Part shown: piece by piece, positions 61,308 to 64,000 of the stretch | Position numbering within the stretch: position 1 is the stretch's first letter | Layout of the letters: each line of letters begins with the position of its first letter | Assembly: GCA_013397075.1 (NCBI GenBank) | Contig: VWZS01008810.1 | Span: 1,488,001 to 1,552,000 of the forward strand | DNA: 64,000 nt | DNA from: Rhabdornis inornatus | Lineage: Eukaryota; Chordata; Aves; Passeriformes; Rhabdornithidae | Direction: 5' to 3' | Program-made: the position numbers and the translations under genes | The notes under the pieces: generated by a model | Database searches by the model: none | The model's input: the letters and a program-made list of their open reading frames with translations, nothing else | Told to the model about the DNA's origin: nothing

Positions 61308-64000
61308 GTAATGCAGTCATTTATTATTTGATATACAATGAGAAAAAATCTGAATATGCTTTGAAATATAATGAAAATTCTAAAAAACTCCAGCAGAATA
61401 AACCAATGGAAAGTCTGCTACAATACCTTCATAAGGGGCTAGTGCTTTTATATTGAGGTGAAATATACGTCTTCTAACTTTCAAGTGGGTAAGCAGTTCT
61501 AGCACTTTGAACATCAGCAAGTCCATGGATTTAAAGTGAATTTTCAGCTGTTGAATTCATGAATTCTGGCACCAAAATTCATTGATTTCTACATATTGAG
61601 CCATGTGCTGGAATATTTCAAACCATGAGATTTTACTTAAAATGTTTACCAAATCTGAGTAATGAAATCTCTGGGTTTTTATTCCCCTGCCCTAATTAAT
61701 GACAGGGCCAAGGACAGGGTTCTTCCCTTAAATTTTAACATATGAAGCATTTAAGCCAGACAAAGGACTGTGAAGTTGAGTGAAAAAGTAGTGAGAAGAA
61801 TAGTGGTAGCTGTCAGTGGAGTGTCCACATTAATTAACAAAAAATCTAATTTCCCTAGGGCTTAATATAGGAAAATTGTTACTTATGCATCTCACTGACA
61901 GATATGAGCAACATGTCTCACAGTGATTCTGTCAAAGTGGAAGGACCAGATCACCACAGGAACAGAACAATAGAGAATGAAGAGCAGTGCTAATATCAGA
62001 GGGGTTTTTCTGTTGTTGTTTGGGCTGTTGTTTCAAGGACAATAAAGATGTAGAGGCAAAAGATGTCCATATCCATTTCAAATACACACTCAAAAGTGGT
62101 TTGTCACAAACTTTGCTATCTTTTTTGTTTGAAGCATGGTGCATCTGCTTGCAGGCCAGTCTGAAATGTGAATGCATAATTCTCTTGTAACGTGGTTGTC
62201 ATTCTTTTCATCTGTACAAAGGAAACTTTTTCTTTATGCTCTTAAGTATCTGTCTTGTAGCAGTACTTTGCTAGTGATCAAGGTATTGGTATGAGATAAA
62301 ATGGATTTTTCTCCTTGAAGCTGGATAGGGATATTCTAAACAGCGTTACACAGGGTATGAAGTAGGTTTGCCTGCTATTGTGGATCTCCTTTAAGACACT
62401 TTGGCCTTTTGGAATATGAGCCATTAAGTCAGTAATATGTTGTATATACATTATCAAGTTGATGTGAAGAAAGGGGAAGATCTGTGTATAGATAGCAGCC
62501 CTAGTAGTTTTGCAAATAGCAGAGCTTTACAGACTTTCAAGAATAGTTTATCTCAGAAGGGACATCTGGAGCTCATCTAGTTCAGCCCCCACTTAAACCA
62601 AGGCTGACATCTAGGTTCAGTCAGGTTACAGACAGATCTACACAGTCCCTGAGAGGGGAGATTAAATCTCTCGCTCTGCAAGCTCTTCCAGTACTTAACC
62701 ACCCTCACTGGGCCCAATAACTAGTTAGAATATCTCTTACAGCAGTTAGGGTAGTGTCCATTGGGTCTTGTCTTTCATTATGCATCTGAGAAGAATCTGG
62801 CTCCATTTTCTGTATGCTACAGAAATGATGACCCTCGCATCCATATTGGTCCTCTTTTTTCCACATAAGCAAAGATGCCTGTCTCTACTTCACCTTGTGC
62901 ATCTTGTGGATTACATCTCCATAGCCCCATAATCATGTGGATTACATGCCATAGCCCTGGCACTACCTAGATTTCCAGCATCTTTCATGTGCTAGGGAGC
63001 CCAAAACAGAGAAAAGCTCATTTCCCTCAAGGTGCTAATGCAGACTGGTGCATGGCACAAAACTTTTAACCCACTTAATGCTACTCTGCCCTACTCTGAT
63101 CCCAGTGCTTTTGTTTTGTTGTAACCTCTCTACATGATCCGGGCATGCTTCATAGTAAGAGTGTAGCATAGAGTCTATGATAGTTTCTCAAGTTTCTAGC
63201 AAATCTCTTTATTTTCTTCAGGACAAAGATAAGAAAGGCTTCAGTTATTAAAAGCTTTACAAGTCCTCTTTGAGCAAATGTACTACCCTCCTCATAGAGT
63301 CTCTGTTAAGGCAATTTTAGCCTGAATTGACAAAAAAGCTTTAGGCACATAGTGTAGTCTAATAATCTAAAATTATGTGTATATAGAAGAAAATTAAGGC
63401 ACCCACCTGGTTGTGAGTTCCACCACTGATTTTCACTAGTGGTGTATTGCCAGAATACCTTACTATTTTTGCAAAACTCATCAGTGCTGAGCTTATTTTA
63501 ATTATCTGTGTTTGTTTCAGCATTCTTTTACAAAAGGTTATGTTTTCTCTTTCCTGTGTACAACATACTGTGTGTTTATCACCACACAAGATTTCTTCCT
63601 GTGACCTTAATAAAAACCAATGATTATCCCTGCAAAAAAGTTAGTACATTTCTGGAATAAACAATGTGCATTGTTCAAATAAACCCTGAACCTACTCAGT
63701 ACACAGAGTTTTTGGCTTTTTTTCCAGTTGAAACCTCTTGTACTACTTCTAAATTATGTAATGCAGATTGTTTCCTACAAAATAGCAAATGTATCTTTGG
63801 AAATAAAGCTGCTGCTCTTAAAATACAATAAAATTCCTCATGAAATAGTAAGATTTCCATCAGCACAATTCTTTTTTTTTCCCTCTTTTATTTTCCTTTG
63901 CCTAATCTTGGACATGATCTAGGTTTTAGAACGATCTGACTGTTAGTTTTCATTTTTTTCTTCTTCCTTTAGTTCAAAAGTATACCTTCTTGCTCCATAA
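61308..64000 (+). other. HNF4G: HNF4G intron 3 (5' part; runs out of the window)
   Basis: The intron begins GTAATG. I looked for the next expected coding segment (AVQNERDRIS) before 64000 and did not see it. The intron contains a long CR1 fossil (62540-63060) and otherwise AT-rich sequence without recognisable coding potential. Confidence 0.75.
62540..63060 (-). mobile_element. CR1 LINE fossil, antisense, in HNF4G intron 3
   Basis: The stretch reads as the reverse complement of a CR1 3' region. It has the AGGGACATCTGGAGCTCATCTAG-type start, a CTTCCAGTACTTAACCACCCT segment, then GTGTCCATTGGGTCTTGTC and GAGAAGAATCTGGCTCC. All of these are typical of avian CR1 in inverse order. Divergence is high, indicating an old copy. 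A 22-nt direct repeat (62905-62927 and 62936-62957) lies within it. The right boundary is uncertain. Confidence 0.72.

Noticed and set aside
1..64000. CRISPR arrays, operons, prokaryotic promoters, tRNA or rRNA genes
   Set aside because: Short-intron/exon architecture, CR1 LINEs and AT-rich non-coding DNA show a vertebrate nuclear locus. No regularly spaced direct repeats or recognised RNA genes were seen.

Overview
The window is vertebrate nuclear DNA, almost certainly from a bird. The background is AT-rich and mostly non-coding. It carries fossils of CR1-type LINEs, recognisable by their typical 3' ends, and one partial LTR of an avian endogenous-retrovirus type. The only protein-coding gene I can support is the 5' part of HNF4G (hepatocyte nuclear factor 4 gamma, NR2A2), a nuclear receptor on the plus strand. 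Three coding exons were found by reading across splice sites: 55761-55875, 58731-58899 and 61213-61307. They join in frame (intron phases 1, 2, 1) into 126 codons plus one base. These encode the A/B domain and the whole two-finger DNA-binding domain. The hinge, ligand-binding domain and 3' end lie beyond position 64000.

Layout. 1-11.3 kb: AT-rich non-coding DNA with decayed CR1 pieces. 11.3-16.8 kb: a conspicuous GC- and CpG-rich domain with at least three dense cores and no convincing ORF. It is a candidate distal promoter or CpG-island cluster roughly 40 kb upstream of the first coding exon. It also holds the window's clearest assembly defects: a 29-base gap, and two single-N joins bracketing an exact 219-bp duplication. 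16.8-55.6 kb: AT-rich non-coding DNA with microsatellites, CR1 fossils, a ~350-bp direct duplication with copies 2.8 kb apart, and homeodomain-motif-rich blocks that could be enhancers. 55.6-64 kb: the HNF4G proximal promoter and first three coding exons, with an ERV-type LTR fragment in the intron that separates the two zinc-finger exons and a CR1 fossil in the third intron.

Functional reading. The proximal exon encodes an N-terminus beginning MRLSEPILD. This resembles the HNF4A P1-promoter isoform, so the gene appears to keep a P1-like promoter. HNF1-like, HNF4-like and ONECUT-like sequences sit 70-90 bases upstream of the start codon, matching the known cross-regulation of this network. 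Transcripts starting further upstream, for example in the GC-rich domain, and skipping this exon could start translation at an internal Met in exon 2 (58754), equivalent to the start of the shorter human HNF4G protein. I found no bacterial-style operon, CRISPR array, tRNA or rRNA. All identifications come from reading the sequence and from memory of the families; no database search was run.
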